The notes: a model not told the origin generated them from the letters alone. Counted from the stretch's first letter, positions 24,188 through 36,495 are shown. The stretch: DNA of 38,864 nt from Candidatus Fermentibacterota bacterium (GCA_030620115.1 JAUXFG010000016.1:1-38864), one strand, 5' to 3'. Numbers and translations are program-made.

Positions 24188-24811
24188 TCAGCCGCCAATA
24201 CCCTCGATGGTGACAAACCCGTTCCGCGCTCCGGGTACTGCGCCTCGAAGGAGGATCAGATTTCGCTCCTCATCGATCTGGACGACCCGAAGATTCCTTA
24301 CCGTCACCCTGCGACTGCCCATTCTCCCGGGAAGCTTCCGTCCCTTGAAAGTCCGTGAGGGAGTACTGGCACAGCCCATGGAGCCGGGAGCTCTATGGCT
24401 ATTGCAACCATGAGTTTCGTCGCCGCCAGAGAATCCCCATCTCTTTATGCAGCCGGCGAAACCTCGTCCCTTGGGTTTCCCACTGATCTTCACCCTCTCT
24501 CCCGGGTTAAAAATCGAGACGGTCAGTCTTGACCCCGGCTGGAGTGTCGTTTCATCGGGATCCACGTGGAACTCATTCAGGATCCGCCCGGCGGGAGCTC
24601 CAGACTTCTTGTAATGTCCAATCGTGGGCCTGTTCGCGCGTTTCTTCTCACCAAATGAGAGCTGAACAGCCTCATATCCATCGTGCTCACCGGTCTTCCT
24701 TTGCACAACCACGCAAGGCCCGGCTTCGATAACCGTCACCGGAATGACCCGTCCCAGGTCGTCAAAAACCTGCGTCATACCGATCTTCTTGCCTATCAGA
24801 GCCTTCATCAT
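24188..24811 (-). CDS. rplC: 50S ribosomal protein L3
   Basis: A 207-residue L3 (ALIGKKIGMTQVFDDLGRVIPVTVIEAGPC region; the loop GFSGGDETHGCNSHRAPGS reaching the peptidyl transferase centre; MGSRRVTVRNL). It is an early assembly protein. GAGGG lies 5 nt before ATG 24811, with a second ATG next to it. Confidence 0.98.
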   Translation of the reverse strand: MMKALIGKKIGMTQVFDDLGRVIPVTVIEAGPCVVVQRKTGEHDGYEAVQLSFGEKKRANRPTIGHYKKSGAPAGRILNEFHVDPDETTLQPGSRLTVSIFNPGERVKISGKPKGRGFAGCIKRWGFSGGDETHGCNSHRAPGSMGCASTPSRTFKGRKLPGRMGSRRVTVRNLRVVQIDEERNLILLRGAVPGARNGFVTIEGIGG

Positions 24812-24848
24812 GAGAACCCTCGACTTCCTGAAGCGGCGTAAACCGTCA

Positions 24849-25178
24849 TTAAGGAAGCTTGATTGATACGTCCACGCCCGCAGGCAGATCCAATTTCATC
24901 AATGCCTCAACGGTCCGTTGCGAGGTATCGATGATCTCTATCATTCTCTTATGAACTCTCATCTCGAACTGCTCGCGCGACTTCTTATCTACATGCGGCG
25001 AACGTAAGACGGTATAGACCGTCCTCTCGACCGGGAGTGGGATTGGGCCGGAAATCTTCGCCCCTGTTCGTTTCGCAGTCCGAACGATCTCCCGCGCTGA
25101 CTGATCCAGCACCCGGTGGTCATACGCCTTAAGGCGTATCCGCACCCGTTGGCTGGTCTTCCCCTCTTTGGCCTTCAT
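24849..25178 (-). CDS. rpsJ: 30S ribosomal protein S10
   Basis: A 109-residue S10 ([49 protein letters not shown]). It is also the NusE antitermination factor, contacting NusB and NusG. The N-terminal eight residues (MKAKEGKT) are slightly longer than usual. It lies 33 nt downstream of tuf, joining the str and S10 operons. Confidence 0.98.
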   Translation of the reverse strand: MKAKEGKTSQRVRIRLKAYDHRVLDQSAREIVRTAKRTGAKISGPIPLPVERTVYTVLRSPHVDKKSREQFEMRVHKRMIEIIDTSQRTVEALMKLDLPAGVDVSIKLP

Positions 25179-25211
25179 CCTATTCCATCTCCCGTCTGGT
25201 TATCCTGGCAT

Positions 25212-26405
25212 CTATTTGATGATTTTGCCGATCACACCGGCGCCAACTGTTCGTCCACCTTCCCGGATGGCGAACCGAAGCCCTTCCTCCATGGCGATGG
25301 GCGTGATCAACTCAATCTCCATCTGTATGTTGTCCCCGGGCATCACCATCTCTACTCCCTCGGGCATACTCACCGTACCCGTCACATCCGTCGTCCGAAA
25401 GTAGAACTGTGGCCGATACCCATGAAAAAACGGCGTGTGCCGCCCGCCCTCTTCCTTCTTCAGCACATATACCTCTCCCGTGAACTTCGTGTGCGGCGTC
25501 ACGCTCCCTACTGCGGCAATCACCATCCCACGCTCCAATAACTCCTTGTCTACTCCGCGTAACAACAACCCCACATTGTCCCCCGCCTCCGCATAGTCCA
25601 ATATCTTCCGAAACATCTCTACCCCGGTCACCACCGTCTGCTTATGCGCGCCAAAACCCACCAACTCTACCTTGTCTCCCATCTTCACCCGCCCACGCTC
25701 TACTCGCCCGGTCCCTACCGTCCCTCGTCCCGTTATCGAAAATACATCCTCTACAGGCATCAGAAACTTCTTGTCAACATCTCGCACCGGCAAGGGTATG
25801 TACGAATCCACCGCCTCCATCAATTCCAGTATCGACTTGCATTCCTCTGCGTCCGGGTCCCCACTCTGCAACGCTTTCAGCGCGCTCCCCTTGATTACCG
25901 GTATCTCATCGCCTGGATAATTATAGCTGCTCAATAACTCCCGTACCTCCAACTCCACCAACTCCAGCAGCTCAGGATCATCTACCATGTCTACCTTGTT
26001 CAGATACACCACCATCGCAGGTACCCCTACCTGCCGAGCCAACAATATGTGCTCCCGCGTCTGCGGCATCGGCCCATCATCCGCCCCCACCACCAGAATC
26101 GCCCCGTCCATCTGCGCCGCCCCAGTGATCATGTTCTTTATGTAGTCCGCATGCCCAGGACAATCCACATGCGCATAATGTCGATTCTCTGTCTCATACT
26201 CCACATGCGCCGTCGCGATCGTGATCCCGCGTTCCTTCTCCTCCGGTGCCTTGTCTATCTCCTCAAACGGCACATAATCCGCGCCCCCCTGCTTCGACAA
26301 TATCAGCGTGATCGCCGCCGTCAGTGTCGTCTTCCCATGGTCTATATGCCCTATCGTCCCTACATTCACATGCGGCTTCCGCCGCTCAAATTTCTCTCGC
26401 GCCAT
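25212..26405 (-). CDS. tuf: Elongation factor Tu (complete copy)
   Basis: A 397-residue EF-Tu that delivers aminoacyl-tRNA to the ribosome. The GTPase motifs are present ([23 protein letters not shown]), as are the domain II block with [13 protein letters not shown] and the domain III block with [22 protein letters not shown] precedes the ATG. It follows rpsG with a 77-nt gap that contains a hairpin; fusA, which usually lies between rpsG and tuf, is missing. The last 107 nt are identical to the partial copy at the right edge. Confidence 0.98.
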   Translation of the reverse strand: MAREKFERRKPHVNVGTIGHIDHGKTTLTAAITLILSKQGGADYVPFEEIDKAPEEKERGITIATAHVEYETENRHYAHVDCPGHADYIKNMITGAAQMDGAILVVGADDGPMPQTREHILLARQVGVPAMVVYLNKVDMVDDPELLELVELEVRELLSSYNYPGDEIPVIKGSALKALQSGDPDAEECKSILELMEAVDSYIPLPVRDVDKKFLMPVEDVFSITGRGTVGTGRVERGRVKMGDKVELVGFGAHKQTVVTGVEMFRKILDYAEAGDNVGLLLRGVDKELLERGMVIAAVGSVTPHTKFTGEVYVLKKEEGGRHTPFFHGYRPQFYFRTTDVTGTVSMPEGVEMVMPGDNIQMEIELITPIAMEEGLRFAIREGGRTVGAGVIGKIIK

Positions 26406-26460
26406 CTCGTTCCCTCCCTATGGTCTAGGGGATGCTTGATTCTTTGCTCAATCGCCAACC

Positions 26461-26479
26461 CGGGCCGCAGTGTGGCCCG
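26461..26479 (-). other. Hairpin between rpsG and tuf
   Basis: An 8-bp stem (26461-26468 with 26472-26479, one G-T pair, 3-nt loop) lies just after the rpsG stop. No T-run follows on the minus strand. It could be a processing site or weak attenuator at the place where fusA would normally be. Confidence 0.55.
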
Positions 26480-26482
26480 TAT

Positions 26483-26953
26483 CTACCAGCGGTAGTGGGC
26501 AAACGCCCGATTCGCCTCAGCCATCTTGTGTGTATCTTCTCTCTTCTTCACCGAGCTGCCCTCTTTCCTGGCAGCATCCATAAGTTCACGAGCCAGCCGT
26601 TCCTGCATCGTGTGTTCGTTTCTTTTTCGAGCGAAACCGATGATCCAGCGGATCGCCAAAGCCTGACGCCTTGCCGGTGGCACTTCGATAGGTACTTGGT
26701 ATGTCGCACCACCCACGCGCCGTGATTTCACCTCGAGCATGGGCTTCACATTGCTGACGGCTCGCTTGAACGTCTCCACGGGCGGCTTACCACTCTTTTG
26801 CTCGATAATGTCAAAAGCCCCATAGAGAATGCTTTCGCCCACACCCTTCTTGCCATCTCTCATCAATGCGTTGACAAAAGATGTCACCAGGTCACTCCCG
26901 TACTTGGGGTCCGGTTGGACCTCTCGCTTTGCGACTCTTCTTCGCCGTGGCAT
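26483..26953 (-). CDS. rpsG: 30S ribosomal protein S7
   Basis: A 156-residue S7 ([20 protein letters not shown] at the start, [20 protein letters not shown], ending NRAFAHYRW). It organises the 16S 3' domain and contacts E-site tRNA. In E. coli S7 represses the str operon. The ATG lies 3 nt after the rpsL stop. Confidence 0.98.
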   Translation of the reverse strand: MPRRRRVAKREVQPDPKYGSDLVTSFVNALMRDGKKGVGESILYGAFDIIEQKSGKPPVETFKRAVSNVKPMLEVKSRRVGGATYQVPIEVPPARRQALAIRWIIGFARKRNEHTMQERLARELMDAARKEGSSVKKREDTHKMAEANRAFAHYRW

Positions 26954-26956
26954 CTC

Positions 26957-27331
26957 CTAATCCTCAATCCGTTTTGCGCCATACTTGCTTCGCGACTTCT
27001 TGCGCCCCGAGACTCCCGCTGCGTCAAGAGTTCCACGGATAATGTGATATCGAACACCAGGAAGATCCTTGACACGTCCACCACGGACCAGGACCATACT
27101 ATGCTCCTGGAGGTTGTGCCCCTCTCCCGGGGTATAGGCCGTAACCTCGATCCCATTGCTGAGCCGCACCCGCGCCACCTTTCTCAATGCTGAATTCGGC
27201 TTCTTGGGCGTGGTAGTATAGACTCTGGTACACACACCCTTTTTCTGCGGGCATTGCTTGAGTGCCGGCGCTCCGCTTTTTCTCACCCCGGCCTTTCTGC
27301 CAAGGCGAACCAACTGATTCACAGTAGGCAC
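26957..27331 (-). CDS. rpsL: 30S ribosomal protein S12
   Basis: A 124-residue S12 of the decoding centre ([54 protein letters not shown]). The residues that confer streptomycin resistance when changed (Lys in KKPNS, Lys in VKDLP) have the ordinary sensitive form. GTG 27331 with GAGGAGG upstream is the start. It follows rpoC after 59 nt. Confidence 0.98.
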   Translation of the reverse strand: MPTVNQLVRLGRKAGVRKSGAPALKQCPQKKGVCTRVYTTTPKKPNSALRKVARVRLSNGIEVTAYTPGEGHNLQEHSMVLVRGGRVKDLPGVRYHIIRGTLDAAGVSGRKKSRSKYGAKRIED

Positions 27332-27390
27332 AGACTAGCCTCCTCGTCAAAAAAGACACAAATAAGCGGGACGAATGAATGGGGGAACAG

Positions 27391-30300
27391 CTATGCTGTC
27401 AAGTCCTCTGCTCTCTCCTCCCAAGCAGTCTCGTCCTCCTCGGTGTCCTCTGTCTTACCAAGGCCCTCCTCATCCCTGTCTTCAAGGAGTTGAATCCCCT
27501 TGTACTGCAGCATCCCGGTTCCAGCAGGGATCAGATGGCCCATGATTACGTTCTCTTTCAGACCCAGGAGTTCATCCCGTTTGCCATGAATTGCTGCTTC
27601 CGTCAACACACGGGTAGTCTCCTGGAACGATGCAGCGCTGATGAAGCTGTCGGTACTCAGCGCAGCACGTGTGATGCCAAGCAAGAGGGGCTGGAAGCTC
27701 GCAGGTCTTCCACCCTCGGTCTGCACGCGCTGATTCTCGAACCGAAGCACCATCTTGTCGACTTGATCACCCTCCAGGAAAGGCGTGTCCCCAGGATCTT
27801 CGATGCGGACCTTCTGGAGCATCTGCCTGACGATGACCTCGATATGCTTGTCATTGATCTGCACACCCTGGAGCCGATATACCTCTTGTATCTCGTTGAC
27901 CAGATACTCCTGCACCGCGTTGGCGCCCTGAACCCGAAGGATGTCGTGCGGATTGACCGGGCCCTCGCCAAGCTTTTCTCCTGCAAAGACCCGATCACCT
28001 TCGCGAACCTTGATGTGCTTGCCGGGAGGAATGAGGTACTCCCGCGCCTCCCCGGTCTCAGCCGTCACCACCACCTTTCTCATTCCTCGCACCATCTTGC
28101 CAAAGGAGACAACTCCGTCCACTTCGCTGATGACCGCGGGTTCTTTGGGCTTGCGTGCCTCGAAAAGCTCCGCTACCCTAGGAAGACCCCCGGTGATATC
28201 CCTCGTCTTGCTGAACTCTTTGGGTATCTTGGCAAGAACCGTCCCCTGAGTGACCAGTTCGCCATTCTCAACACTGACATGTGCACCCGTAGGGATTGGA
28301 TAGCTCCGAATGGCCTTTGCCTCACCTTCATCATTGGTCTCGAGGATCTGTATATGAGGATGCAGTGCCCGCTCACGGCTATCGATTATCACGAAATGGA
28401 GTTTCCCGGTTCGCTCATCATGTTCTTCGCGGAGCGTGATTTCTTTTTTGATATCCATAAACCGGATCGTACCCCCAACATCTGTCAGGATCGGCTCTGA
28501 GAATGGTTCCCATTCGAATATAATGTCGTCGCGTTTGACCTCCTGGTCTTTCGCGACCCTGACCGTGGCGCCATGAGGAACCATATATCTGCTCCGCCGG
28601 CCTGTCTCCTTATCCAGCACCACGATAGCGCCGCGGAGGCTTACGGCGATTTCATCACCCTCTACATTGGTTACCGTATTCAGCCCAATATATGAGGCAA
28701 CACCGGGTGTTTTGGCGAGGAGTTGTCGATCAGCAATGATCCGCGCTGCCGCACCGCCGATGTGAAATGTTCGCAGCGTAAGCTGAGTGCCGGGTTCGCC
28801 GATGGACTGCCCCGCGATCACCCCCACCGCCTCACCCATCTCAACCATGTTCCCGGTGGCGAGGTTCCTTCCATAGCATTTGGCGCACACGCCCCGCCGC
28901 GCTTCACAGGTCAGCACACTGCGAATTGCAACTTCATCAATGCCCGCGCGATCAATCTCCTCTGCTTCGGCTTCCATGATCTCATTGCCTGCTTCGACAA
29001 TGACCTTGTCGGTCACGGGGTGAATGACGTCTTCCAAGACCACACGGCCGAGTATTCTGTCCGCCAACGGCTCGATAACTTCCTCACCCTCCTTCAGAGC
29101 CCCGGTCATGAGACCACGGATGGTGCCGCAGTCGAACTCATTCACAATGATGTCCTGTGCCACGTCTACCAGACGTCGCGTCAGATAACCTGCGTCCGCG
29201 GTCTTGAGCGCCGTATCGGCAAGCCCTTTCCGCGCTCCATGGGTGCTGATGAAGTACTCCAGCACAGATAAACCTTCTCTGAAGTTGGACGTAATGGGCG
29301 CCTCGATGATCTCGCCGATCTGCCCGGTAATCTTCTTCTGTGGTTTCGCCATAAGGCCACGCATGCCGGCTAGCTGTCTGATCTGATCCTTCGATCCCCT
29401 GGCCCCGGAGTTTATCATCATGAATACGGGATTGAATCCCTCCTTGTGCTTCTCGAGTCGCTCCATCATGGCGGCCGAGACTTCCTGAGTCGCTCTCGTC
29501 CAAGTATCGATGATCTGGTTGTAGCGTTCGCCGTCGGTGATGCTCCCTCGATGGTATCGATCCATGATGAGCTCGACCTGCTTCATGGCGACTTCAAGGA
29601 TCTGCCCCTTCTCCTCGGGGACAATCATGTCATCCATCCCAATGGTGACACCGGCCTTGGTGGCATATCGAAAACCCAGCTCCTTGAGGACATCGAGGAA
29701 CGTGGCGCAGGCTTTAATGCCAAGGAGCTTGTACGCACGCCCCACAAGCTTCTGAATGTCCTTCTTCCCTAACTCTTCGTTGATGAATCCTAATCCCTCA
29801 GGTACGGCCTCATTGAGGATGATTCGGCCAGCCGTTGTGGCGACTGTCTCTCCCTGCCATCGAACTCTGACCCAATCATGGAGCCCTATCTTCCCGAGAT
29901 CCAGCGCCAAAAGCGCCTCTTCCGGTGAACTGAATGCCGGAGGATGTTCGGGGCATTCCCCGCGCGTCTTACTCAGGAAACTCAACCCTACCACCATATC
30001 ATGTGTGGGGGATGCCACAGGAAATCCATTTGCCGGCAATAGGATGTTGTTCATGGAAAGCATCAGAAGCCCCGTCTCGATCTGGGCTTCGATCCCCAGC
30101 GGCACATGAACAGCCATCTGGTCTCCGTCAAAATCAGCATTGAACGCGGCGCACACCAAAGGATGTATCTTGATGGCTTTCCCCTCCACAAGCACAGGCT
30201 CAAACGCCTGTACGCCGAGCCTGTGAAGCGTAGGCGCTCGATTCAAGAGCACCGGGTGATCTTTGATCACATCCTCAAGAATGTCCCACACTTCCGGAGT

Positions 30301-31509
30301 CGCCCGTTCCACCATCCTCTTGGCACTCTTCACCGTCTGGACGAGACCGCGCTTCTCCAGCTTGTGAATGATGAATGGCTTGAAAAGCTCCAGGGCCATG
30401 GTCTTGGGCAGACCACATTGGTGCATCTTCAGTTCGGGACCCACCACGATAACCGAACGCCCTGAATAGTCTACTCGCTTGCCGAGAAGATTTTGCCTGA
30501 ACCTCCCTTGCTTGCCGGTGAGGGCATCGGAGAGCGACTTCAGCGGTCTGTTTCTGGGACCCATGATGGCTCTGGAGCGACGTCCATTGTCAAGAAGCGC
30601 ATCAACTGCCTCCTGCAGCATCCGCTTCTCACTCCTGAGAATCACCTCCGGAGCCCGGAGATTGATGAGTTTCTTCAGTCTGTTATTCCGATTGATCACT
30701 CTTCGGTAGAGATCATTCAGGTCGCTGGTAGCAAACCGCCCTCCCTCCAAGGGAACCAGGGGTCTCAGATCAGGCGGCAGCACGGGAACTACGGTGAGGA
30801 CCATCCACTCCGGCCTATTCCCACTGTGCCGGAAAGCCTCCACCGCGCGAAGTCGTTTCAGGGCTTGCTTCTTCCGTTGAACACTGGTTTCAACTTTGAT
30901 CTGCGCCCGAAGCTCCGCAGCAAGGTCCGCTACATTGATATCGGCCAGGAGCCTCTTGATCGCCCCCGCTCCCATCTCAGCCACAAATGCCTCTGACCCA
31001 TACTCCAATTCGAGCCCGGCAAACTCCTCTTCAGTGATAAGCTGCTTAAACTCGAGCTCGGTCTGGCCTGCGTCCAAGACGATATAACTCTCATAGTATA
31101 GGACCCGCTCGAGCTCACGGATGGTGAGATCCAGCAGCAATCCAATACGGCTGGGAGAGGCCTTGAAGTACCAGATGTGCGTCACGGGGACAGCCAGTTC
31201 GATGTGCCCCAGACGCTCTCTCCTGACACGGGACTGCGTTACCTCCACGCCACACTTGTCACACACCACACCCTTGTAGCGGATTCTCTTGTACTTCCCG
31301 CAGCTGCACTCCCAATCCTTCACCGGGCCGAATATTCGCTCACAGAAAAGGCCGTCTTTTTCCGGCCGATACGTCCGGTAATTGATAGTCTCTGGCTTGA
31401 CAACCTCGCCCCTGGACCAACGACGAATGATCTCGGGAGATGCGAGCTTAATGCGAATCGCGTTGAACTCGATGGATCTGCGATCGCGATCATCGGTAGC
31501 TGGAAACAT
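27391..31509 (-). CDS. rpoC: RNA polymerase beta' subunit
   Basis: A 1372-residue beta' subunit. The N-terminal zinc-binding Cys4 site ([20 protein letters not shown]) is near residues 69-88, and the catalytic Mg-binding NADFDGD near 455-461. The trigger-loop region includes [20 protein letters not shown] second Cys4 site ([13 protein letters not shown]) lies near 860-880. The C-terminal [14 protein letters not shown] is intact. An acidic tail of about 40 residues ends the protein. AGGGGATAG precedes the ATG. The 144-nt gap to rpoB has no strong terminator. Confidence 0.98.
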   Translation of the reverse strand: MFPATDDRDRRSIEFNAIRIKLASPEIIRRWSRGEVVKPETINYRTYRPEKDGLFCERIFGPVKDWECSCGKYKRIRYKGVVCDKCGVEVTQSRVRRERLGHIELAVPVTHIWYFKASPSRIGLLLDLTIRELERVLYYESYIVLDAGQTELEFKQLITEEEFAGLELEYGSEAFVAEMGAGAIKRLLADINVADLAAELRAQIKVETSVQRKKQALKRLRAVEAFRHSGNRPEWMVLTVVPVLPPDLRPLVPLEGGRFATSDLNDLYRRVINRNNRLKKLINLRAPEVILRSEKRMLQEAVDALLDNGRRSRAIMGPRNRPLKSLSDALTGKQGRFRQNLLGKRVDYSGRSVIVVGPELKMHQCGLPKTMALELFKPFIIHKLEKRGLVQTVKSAKRMVERATPEVWDILEDVIKDHPVLLNRAPTLHRLGVQAFEPVLVEGKAIKIHPLVCAAFNADFDGDQMAVHVPLGIEAQIETGLLMLSMNNILLPANGFPVASPTHDMVVGLSFLSKTRGECPEHPPAFSSPEEALLALDLGKIGLHDWVRVRWQGETVATTAGRIILNEAVPEGLGFINEELGKKDIQKLVGRAYKLLGIKACATFLDVLKELGFRYATKAGVTIGMDDMIVPEEKGQILEVAMKQVELIMDRYHRGSITDGERYNQIIDTWTRATQEVSAAMMERLEKHKEGFNPVFMMINSGARGSKDQIRQLAGMRGLMAKPQKKITGQIGEIIEAPITSNFREGLSVLEYFISTHGARKGLADTALKTADAGYLTRRLVDVAQDIIVNEFDCGTIRGLMTGALKEGEEVIEPLADRILGRVVLEDVIHPVTDKVIVEAGNEIMEAEAEEIDRAGIDEVAIRSVLTCEARRGVCAKCYGRNLATGNMVEMGEAVGVIAGQSIGEPGTQLTLRTFHIGGAAARIIADRQLLAKTPGVASYIGLNTVTNVEGDEIAVSLRGAIVVLDKETGRRSRYMVPHGATVRVAKDQEVKRDDIIFEWEPFSEPILTDVGGTIRFMDIKKEITLREEHDERTGKLHFVIIDSRERALHPHIQILETNDEGEAKAIRSYPIPTGAHVSVENGELVTQGTVLAKIPKEFSKTRDITGGLPRVAELFEARKPKEPAVISEVDGVVSFGKMVRGMRKVVVTAETGEAREYLIPPGKHIKVREGDRVFAGEKLGEGPVNPHDILRVQGANAVQEYLVNEIQEVYRLQGVQINDKHIEVIVRQMLQKVRIEDPGDTPFLEGDQVDKMVLRFENQRVQTEGGRPASFQPLLLGITRAALSTDSFISAASFQETTRVLTEAAIHGKRDELLGLKENVIMGHLIPAGTGMLQYKGIQLLEDRDEEGLGKTEDTEEDETAWEERAEDLTA

Positions 31510-31653
31510 ATCTATCCCCTTGTGGGCATGCCGAAAGCGAACTCGGCGTCGCCTTGCTTCCTACTCTGGAAAAAAAGAAAGTCGAGCCGTGGTCTCACTG
31601 ACCCATCCTCGTCTTTTTCACCTAATGTGTCTGTTGCAGCCAACTTCCTCACG

Positions 31654-34600
31654 CTAGAATTCCTCCAGCTCCACGTCGAGGCAGAGGCTCTGCATCTCTT
31701 TTACTAGAACATTAAATGATTCCGGAATGCCCGGCTCTGACGGATTCTCTCCCTTGACGATTGCCTCGTATATTCGAGAGCGACCCACCACATCGTCGGA
31801 TTTCACGGTGAGCAATTCTTGAAGCGTGTAGGCGGCGCCATATGCTTCCAGCGCCCACACTTCCATCTCTCCAAAACGCTGCCCCCCGAACTGCGCCTTC
31901 CCGCCGAGAGGCTGCTGCGTGACCAGGGAATAAGGACCGATGGATCGTGCGTGGATCTTGTCATCCACCAAGTGCGATAGCTTCATCATATAGAGATATC
32001 CAACCGTAATCTCTTCACAAAAGGGCTCGCCCGTACGTCCATCCCGAAGCATAGTCTTCCCCGTTGCCGGCAGTCCTGCCTCGGTGAGCGCGGCTTCGAT
32101 CTCTTGGAGCGTGGCGCCACTAAAAACCGGCGTGGCGGTCTTAATGCCCAGCTCGTGGGCGGCCCAACCAAGATGGGTTTCAAGGATCTGCCCGACGTTC
32201 ATTCGTGACGGCACCCCAAGTGGATTCAAGACCATCTCTACAGGTCTTCCATCGGGAAGAAACGGCATATCTTCTTCCGGCACGATCACCGAAACAACTC
32301 CCTTGTTTCCATGCCTCCCCGCCATCTTGTCACCTACGGAAAGCCGGCGCTTTCGGGCGACATAGACCTTCACCAGCTTGAGCACGCCGGCCGGAAGCTC
32401 GTCACCTCTGGTGATTCGTTCCACTTCCCGCTCATACCATCGCTCGGTAGTATCCATGGCTTCGGTGGCGGCTTCCAGGATACGATTCACCTCCTCCGAG
32501 ATGCCCGGATCTTTCACCAATTCCGTGCTGGGTTTGATCCGATTTGTGTCGAAGTCCGCGATCTTCTTCGCGGTCAGGAGCTCTCCCTTCCGGAAGAGGG
32601 GCATGCGCGTGCTCTTGTCCAGGAAATCGTTGGCACGCTGCCCGATAAGAGTCTCGCGGATCTGCCCATCCATGATCTCTTTGAGGCGTCGCATAGCCGC
32701 GTTATTTCCCTTGGTCAAGGTGTCGATCTGTTTCCGTTCCGCAGATTTGACACGCTCATTTCTATCCCGTCGCGCAAAAACCTTCACATCGAGGACGATC
32801 CCATCCATACCAGGGGGAGCTTTCAGTGAGGCATCCCGAACATCTCGGGCCTTCTCACCGAATATCGCCCTCAAGAGGCGCTCTTCCGGAGAGAGCTTTG
32901 TCTCTCCCTTGGGAGTCACCTTGCCAACCAGAATGTCTCCATGCGATACTTCAGCGCCCACCCTGATAATACCGTCTTCGTCCAGATTTCCTATGGCCGC
33001 GTCACCCACATTCGGCAGCTCGCGAGTGATCTCTTCGGACCCCTGTTTGGTCTCCCGAACCTGAACCTCGAACTCTTCGATATGGATGGAGGTGAATCGA
33101 TCCTGCTTGACCAGGTTCTCCGATACCACCACCGCATCCTCGAAGTTGTACCCTCGCCATGACATGAATGCCACCCGCACATTCATCCCAAGGGCCAACT
33201 CGCCATCGGCCGTGGCAGGTCCATCCGCAATCACCTGCCCACGCTTGATCTTGTCTCCGACATGAACGAGTGGTTTTTGATCAATGCATGTATCCTGATT
33301 GGACCGGATGAACTTGGTGAGGTGGTACGTGTCCAACCCCAGCAGCTCGGAAGGATCGCCGTGGAGCAAACCCTGTGAACAGTCAATCCTGATAGCATCC
33401 GCGGTTACCCTCTCCACCACGCCGTCACGTTTGGCCACCACCACAGCCCCGGAATCAACGGCAGCTCTGTATTCCATCCCGGTTCCCACGAGCGGCGCTT
33501 CAGTAATAAGAAGTGGAACGGCCTGACGCTGCATGTTCGACCCCATGAGCGCACGATTGGCATCATCATGCTCGAGGAAGGGAATGAGCGCGGCAGCCAC
33601 CGAGACCATCTGCATGGGCGAGACATCCATGTAGTCCACCTCCTCGCGGCGGACCAGTGGGAAATCTCCTCCCCGTCTTGCCTGGACGATCTCGTTCTTG
33701 AGATACCCATTCTCGTCCAGCTCTTCAGTGGCCTGAAGGATGAGCTTGTTCACTTCCATATCAGCGGGGAGATACTCGATGGAGTTCGTGGGCTTTCCGC
33801 CCTTGACCTTGCGATACGGCGTCTCCAGAAAACCGTAATCATTGATCCGAGCGTACGTCGAAAGAGAGGTAATGAGGCCGATGTTGGGGCCTTCAGGCGT
33901 CTCCACCGGGCACAATCTCCCATAGTGCGTATGGTGCACGTCACGGACTTCGAATCCGGCGCGATCTCTCGTCAATCCTCCCGGTCCGAGAGCACTGAGG
34001 CGGCGTTTATTGGTGACCTCTGCCAACGGATTGGTCTGATCCATGAATTGGGAGAGTTGGCTCGAACCAAAAAAAGCATTAACCACTGCCGATACCGTCC
34101 GCGAGTTCACCAACTCGTTAGGCTTTATATTCTCAGGAGTAACCAGACTCATGCGCTCTCGAACGATCCGCGCCATCCTGGTAAGACCCATACTGAACTG
34201 GTTGGAAAGAAGCTCCCCCACCGGTCTTGCCCGTCGATTCCCCAGATGGTCGATGTCATCAACGCTTCCCCGGCCATTCCTCAAATCACGGAGTGCATTG
34301 ATGATATGTACGATATCATCCAGCGTGAGAATCCGCTCGTCCAACGGCGTCTTCATCTTGAGCCGTTGATTGAGCTTGAATCGACCGACGCGTCCTAGAT
34401 CATACCGCTTTGGACTGAAGAACAGCCGGTTGAGGAAGTTCCGCGCGGTCTCCAAGTTCGGAGGATCCCCGGGTCTCATGAGGTTGTAAATCTTGACGAG
34501 GGCTTCCTTCTCACTGGAAGTGGGATCCTTCCTCATGCTATTGAGGATCACCCCTGCCTGATCGCCCTTGAGTGAAGTGATAACTTCAACCGTCGTGATG

Positions 34601-35439
34601 TTGTGGCTCCGCAGAAGATCCACATCTCCCTGTGTAAGTTCGTGTGCCGCTTTCAGCAAGAGATCGCCGGAACTCGACGTCGGATCCGGTACCGGCGCGG
34701 CCAGGACCTTCCCCACAAGCTTACTGCTCTTGCCCACTGCTCCCGTGACCGAAGCTTCTCCTGTCTTATAGAAAAGCTGAAGAATGGAGGTATCGTCGTG
34801 GTAGCCCAATGCCCGCAAAAGGATCGTGACCGATATCTTCCGCTTTCGCTCGCTGTGCACGTACATGATGTCTTTGATATCCAGGCTGAACTCGATCCAG
34901 GGTCCCCGGTAGGGGATTACCCGGGCTGAGAAGAGCCGTTTCCCATTGGGATGGATTTCATCATCGAGGAATATGCCCGGCGACCGGTGTAGCTGACTCA
35001 CCACCACACGCTCGGCGCCATTGATGATAAAAGTACCCTTTTCCGTGATGAGCGGGAGTTCCCCAAGATAGACCTCCTGCTCAACAATCTCCCTCGTTCG
35101 CCTTTGATCTTCCGCGTCCTCATTCACCATGAGTCGCAAGGTCGTCTTGAGCGGGACAGAGTATGTCAAATCCCGTTCGATACACTCCCTCATGGTGTAT
35201 TTGGGGCGTCCGATGGAATATGAGACGAAATCGAGGACATAGTTCTCCCTGGCGTCGGTGATGGGAAAAACCTCCTTGAACACCAGCTGAAGCCCCTTAT
35301 CTGTTCGCTCTGAGGGCGGGACATCAGGCTGCAGGAAGCCCCCATAAGACCGGAGCTGTGCGTCCAGTAGATTCGGCATCTCCGCCACCGGCTTGACTTT
35401 TTCGTAGCTTCTCCTGCTTGTGACGTAATCGCTGTGCAA
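31654..35439 (-). CDS. rpoB: RNA polymerase beta subunit
   Basis: A 1261-residue beta subunit. The early [19 protein letters not shown], the rifampicin-pocket cluster near residue 460 ([14 protein letters not shown], then [16 protein letters not shown]), the [10 protein letters not shown] motif and the C-terminal clamp ([21 protein letters not shown]) are present. Where E. coli has His526 this protein has Asn (codon 34009-34011). TTG 35439 is chosen because AGGGGG lies 8 nt upstream and the family N-terminus begins there; another in-frame TTG at 35499 has no such support. It is preceded by a hairpin-containing gap after rplL. Confidence 0.97.
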   Translation of the reverse strand: MHSDYVTSRRSYEKVKPVAEMPNLLDAQLRSYGGFLQPDVPPSERTDKGLQLVFKEVFPITDARENYVLDFVSYSIGRPKYTMRECIERDLTYSVPLKTTLRLMVNEDAEDQRRTREIVEQEVYLGELPLITEKGTFIINGAERVVVSQLHRSPGIFLDDEIHPNGKRLFSARVIPYRGPWIEFSLDIKDIMYVHSERKRKISVTILLRALGYHDDTSILQLFYKTGEASVTGAVGKSSKLVGKVLAAPVPDPTSSSGDLLLKAAHELTQGDVDLLRSHNITTVEVITSLKGDQAGVILNSMRKDPTSSEKEALVKIYNLMRPGDPPNLETARNFLNRLFFSPKRYDLGRVGRFKLNQRLKMKTPLDERILTLDDIVHIINALRDLRNGRGSVDDIDHLGNRRARPVGELLSNQFSMGLTRMARIVRERMSLVTPENIKPNELVNSRTVSAVVNAFFGSSQLSQFMDQTNPLAEVTNKRRLSALGPGGLTRDRAGFEVRDVHHTHYGRLCPVETPEGPNIGLITSLSTYARINDYGFLETPYRKVKGGKPTNSIEYLPADMEVNKLILQATEELDENGYLKNEIVQARRGGDFPLVRREEVDYMDVSPMQMVSVAAALIPFLEHDDANRALMGSNMQRQAVPLLITEAPLVGTGMEYRAAVDSGAVVVAKRDGVVERVTADAIRIDCSQGLLHGDPSELLGLDTYHLTKFIRSNQDTCIDQKPLVHVGDKIKRGQVIADGPATADGELALGMNVRVAFMSWRGYNFEDAVVVSENLVKQDRFTSIHIEEFEVQVRETKQGSEEITRELPNVGDAAIGNLDEDGIIRVGAEVSHGDILVGKVTPKGETKLSPEERLLRAIFGEKARDVRDASLKAPPGMDGIVLDVKVFARRDRNERVKSAERKQIDTLTKGNNAAMRRLKEIMDGQIRETLIGQRANDFLDKSTRMPLFRKGELLTAKKIADFDTNRIKPSTELVKDPGISEEVNRILEAATEAMDTTERWYEREVERITRGDELPAGVLKLVKVYVARKRRLSVGDKMAGRHGNKGVVSVIVPEEDMPFLPDGRPVEMVLNPLGVPSRMNVGQILETHLGWAAHELGIKTATPVFSGATLQEIEAALTEAGLPATGKTMLRDGRTGEPFCEEITVGYLYMMKLSHLVDDKIHARSIGPYSLVTQQPLGGKAQFGGQRFGEMEVWALEAYGAAYTLQELLTVKSDDVVGRSRIYEAIVKGENPSEPGIPESFNVLVKEMQSLCLDVELEEF

Positions 35440-35521
35440 GACTGAGCCCCCTAGTAACCTGCCGAGAAACGTACTAATACTTACGCGCCAATGGCGCAAC
35501 GATCCAATTGCGGGTCAAGGA

Positions 35522-35544
35522 CCGACCATTTCTTCGATGGTCGG
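35522..35544 (-). other. Hairpin in the rplL-rpoB gap
   Basis: A perfect 8-bp stem (CCGACCAT with ATGGTCGG, 7-nt loop) lies about 20 nt past the rplL stop. No T-run follows it on the minus strand. Its place matches the partial attenuator/RNase III processing region known between rplL and rpoB in E. coli, so a similar role in setting the ratio of L7/L12 to RpoB is inferred. A second small palindrome, GCGCCA-A-TGGCGC, is at 35485-35497. Confidence 0.6.
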
Positions 35545-35562
35545 CCATGGGATTCTGCTATT

Positions 35563-35952
35563 CTACTTCAACTCGACTACGGCGCCGACCTCTTCGAGTT
35601 TGACCTTGATTTCCTCTGCTTCCTCTTTTGTCACCCCTTCCTTCACGGGCTGGGGTGCGCCGTCAACAAGAGCCTTCGCCTCTTTGAGGCCCAGACCAGT
35701 GAGCTGTCTGACGACTTTGATCACCTGAATCTTCTTGTCGCCAATGCTGCTCAGAACAGCATCAAACTCTGTCTTCTCTTCTTCTTTTGGAGCGTCCGCG
35801 GCAACGGGCGCCGCTACGGCAACGGGTGCCATTGCCGATACCCCGAACTTCTCCTGGAGCTCCGACACCAGTTCGGCCAGCTCCATGACCTTCATGTTCT
35901 CTATCGTCTCGATAACGAGATCTTTTGCACTCTTGGAAGCGGTCTCCGCCAT
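35563..35952 (-). CDS. rplL: 50S ribosomal protein L7/L12
   Basis: A 129-residue stalk protein. The N-terminal dimerisation helix pair ([20 protein letters not shown]), the Ala-rich hinge ([14 protein letters not shown]) and the C-terminal factor-binding domain ([24 protein letters not shown]) are complete. It recruits translational GTPases. It follows rplJ after 24 nt. Confidence 0.98.
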   Translation of the reverse strand: MAETASKSAKDLVIETIENMKVMELAELVSELQEKFGVSAMAPVAVAAPVAADAPKEEEKTEFDAVLSSIGDKKIQVIKVVRQLTGLGLKEAKALVDGAPQPVKEGVTKEEAEEIKVKLEEVGAVVELK

Positions 35953-35976
35953 GACGTTTCCCTTTCCTTTCTATCG

Positions 35977-36495
35977 TTACTCCGTTTTCTCTTTCGCGAT
36001 GCTCTCAAGGGTGCCCACCAAGCTTTGCAGCAGTGATGTCAGGGTCCCGACAAAGCCCGAGAGCGGCCCCCCTATGCCAGCAGTGACCCTCGCGAGAAGC
36101 TCATCCCGCGAAGGAAGATCCGCCAATCGGGCAACCTGTTCCTGCTCGAGGATGGCGCCTTCGATCCACCCGATCTTGACCGTGGGGCGCCCGAATTCCT
36201 TTGCAAAAGCCCGTACAACCCTTGCAGGTGCGACAGGATCCTCCAAGGCGGTCATGATGCCCGTGGGCCCTCGAAAATGACCCGTGATTCCTTGGAGCCC
36301 TGTCTGCTCCACGGCGAGTCGCGCCAATCGATTCTTCACCACGCGATAGTTCACGTTGACTTCTCTGCATCGGCGCCGGAACTCTGTCGCATCCTCTACG
36401 GTGAGGCCCGTGAAATCCGTCAAAACCAGGCCCTTTGTCTCCTTCAAGTAATCAACGAGATCGCTGACCACTCGCTCTTTGGCTTCGGTTGGCAT
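35977..36495 (-). CDS. rplJ: 50S ribosomal protein L10
   Basis: A 172-residue L10 (SDLVDYLKETKGLVLTDFTG, NYRVVKNRLARLA, GPTGIMTALEDP), which anchors L7/L12 to the ribosome. GGGGG lies 6 nt before the ATG. Only 9 nt separate it from rplA. In many bacteria this gap is 100 nt or more and holds the L10-binding leader, so autoregulation here must work differently or use a site inside rplA. Confidence 0.98.
   Translation of the reverse strand: MPTEAKERVVSDLVDYLKETKGLVLTDFTGLTVEDATEFRRRCREVNVNYRVVKNRLARLAVEQTGLQGITGHFRGPTGIMTALEDPVAPARVVRAFAKEFGRPTVKIGWIEGAILEQEQVARLADLPSRDELLARVTAGIGGPLSGFVGTLTSLLQSLVGTLESIAKEKTE

Noticed and set aside
27379-28500. 373-codon plus-strand open frame over the end of rpoC
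   Set aside because: It is antisense to a fully conserved part of rpoC and has no recognisable domain.
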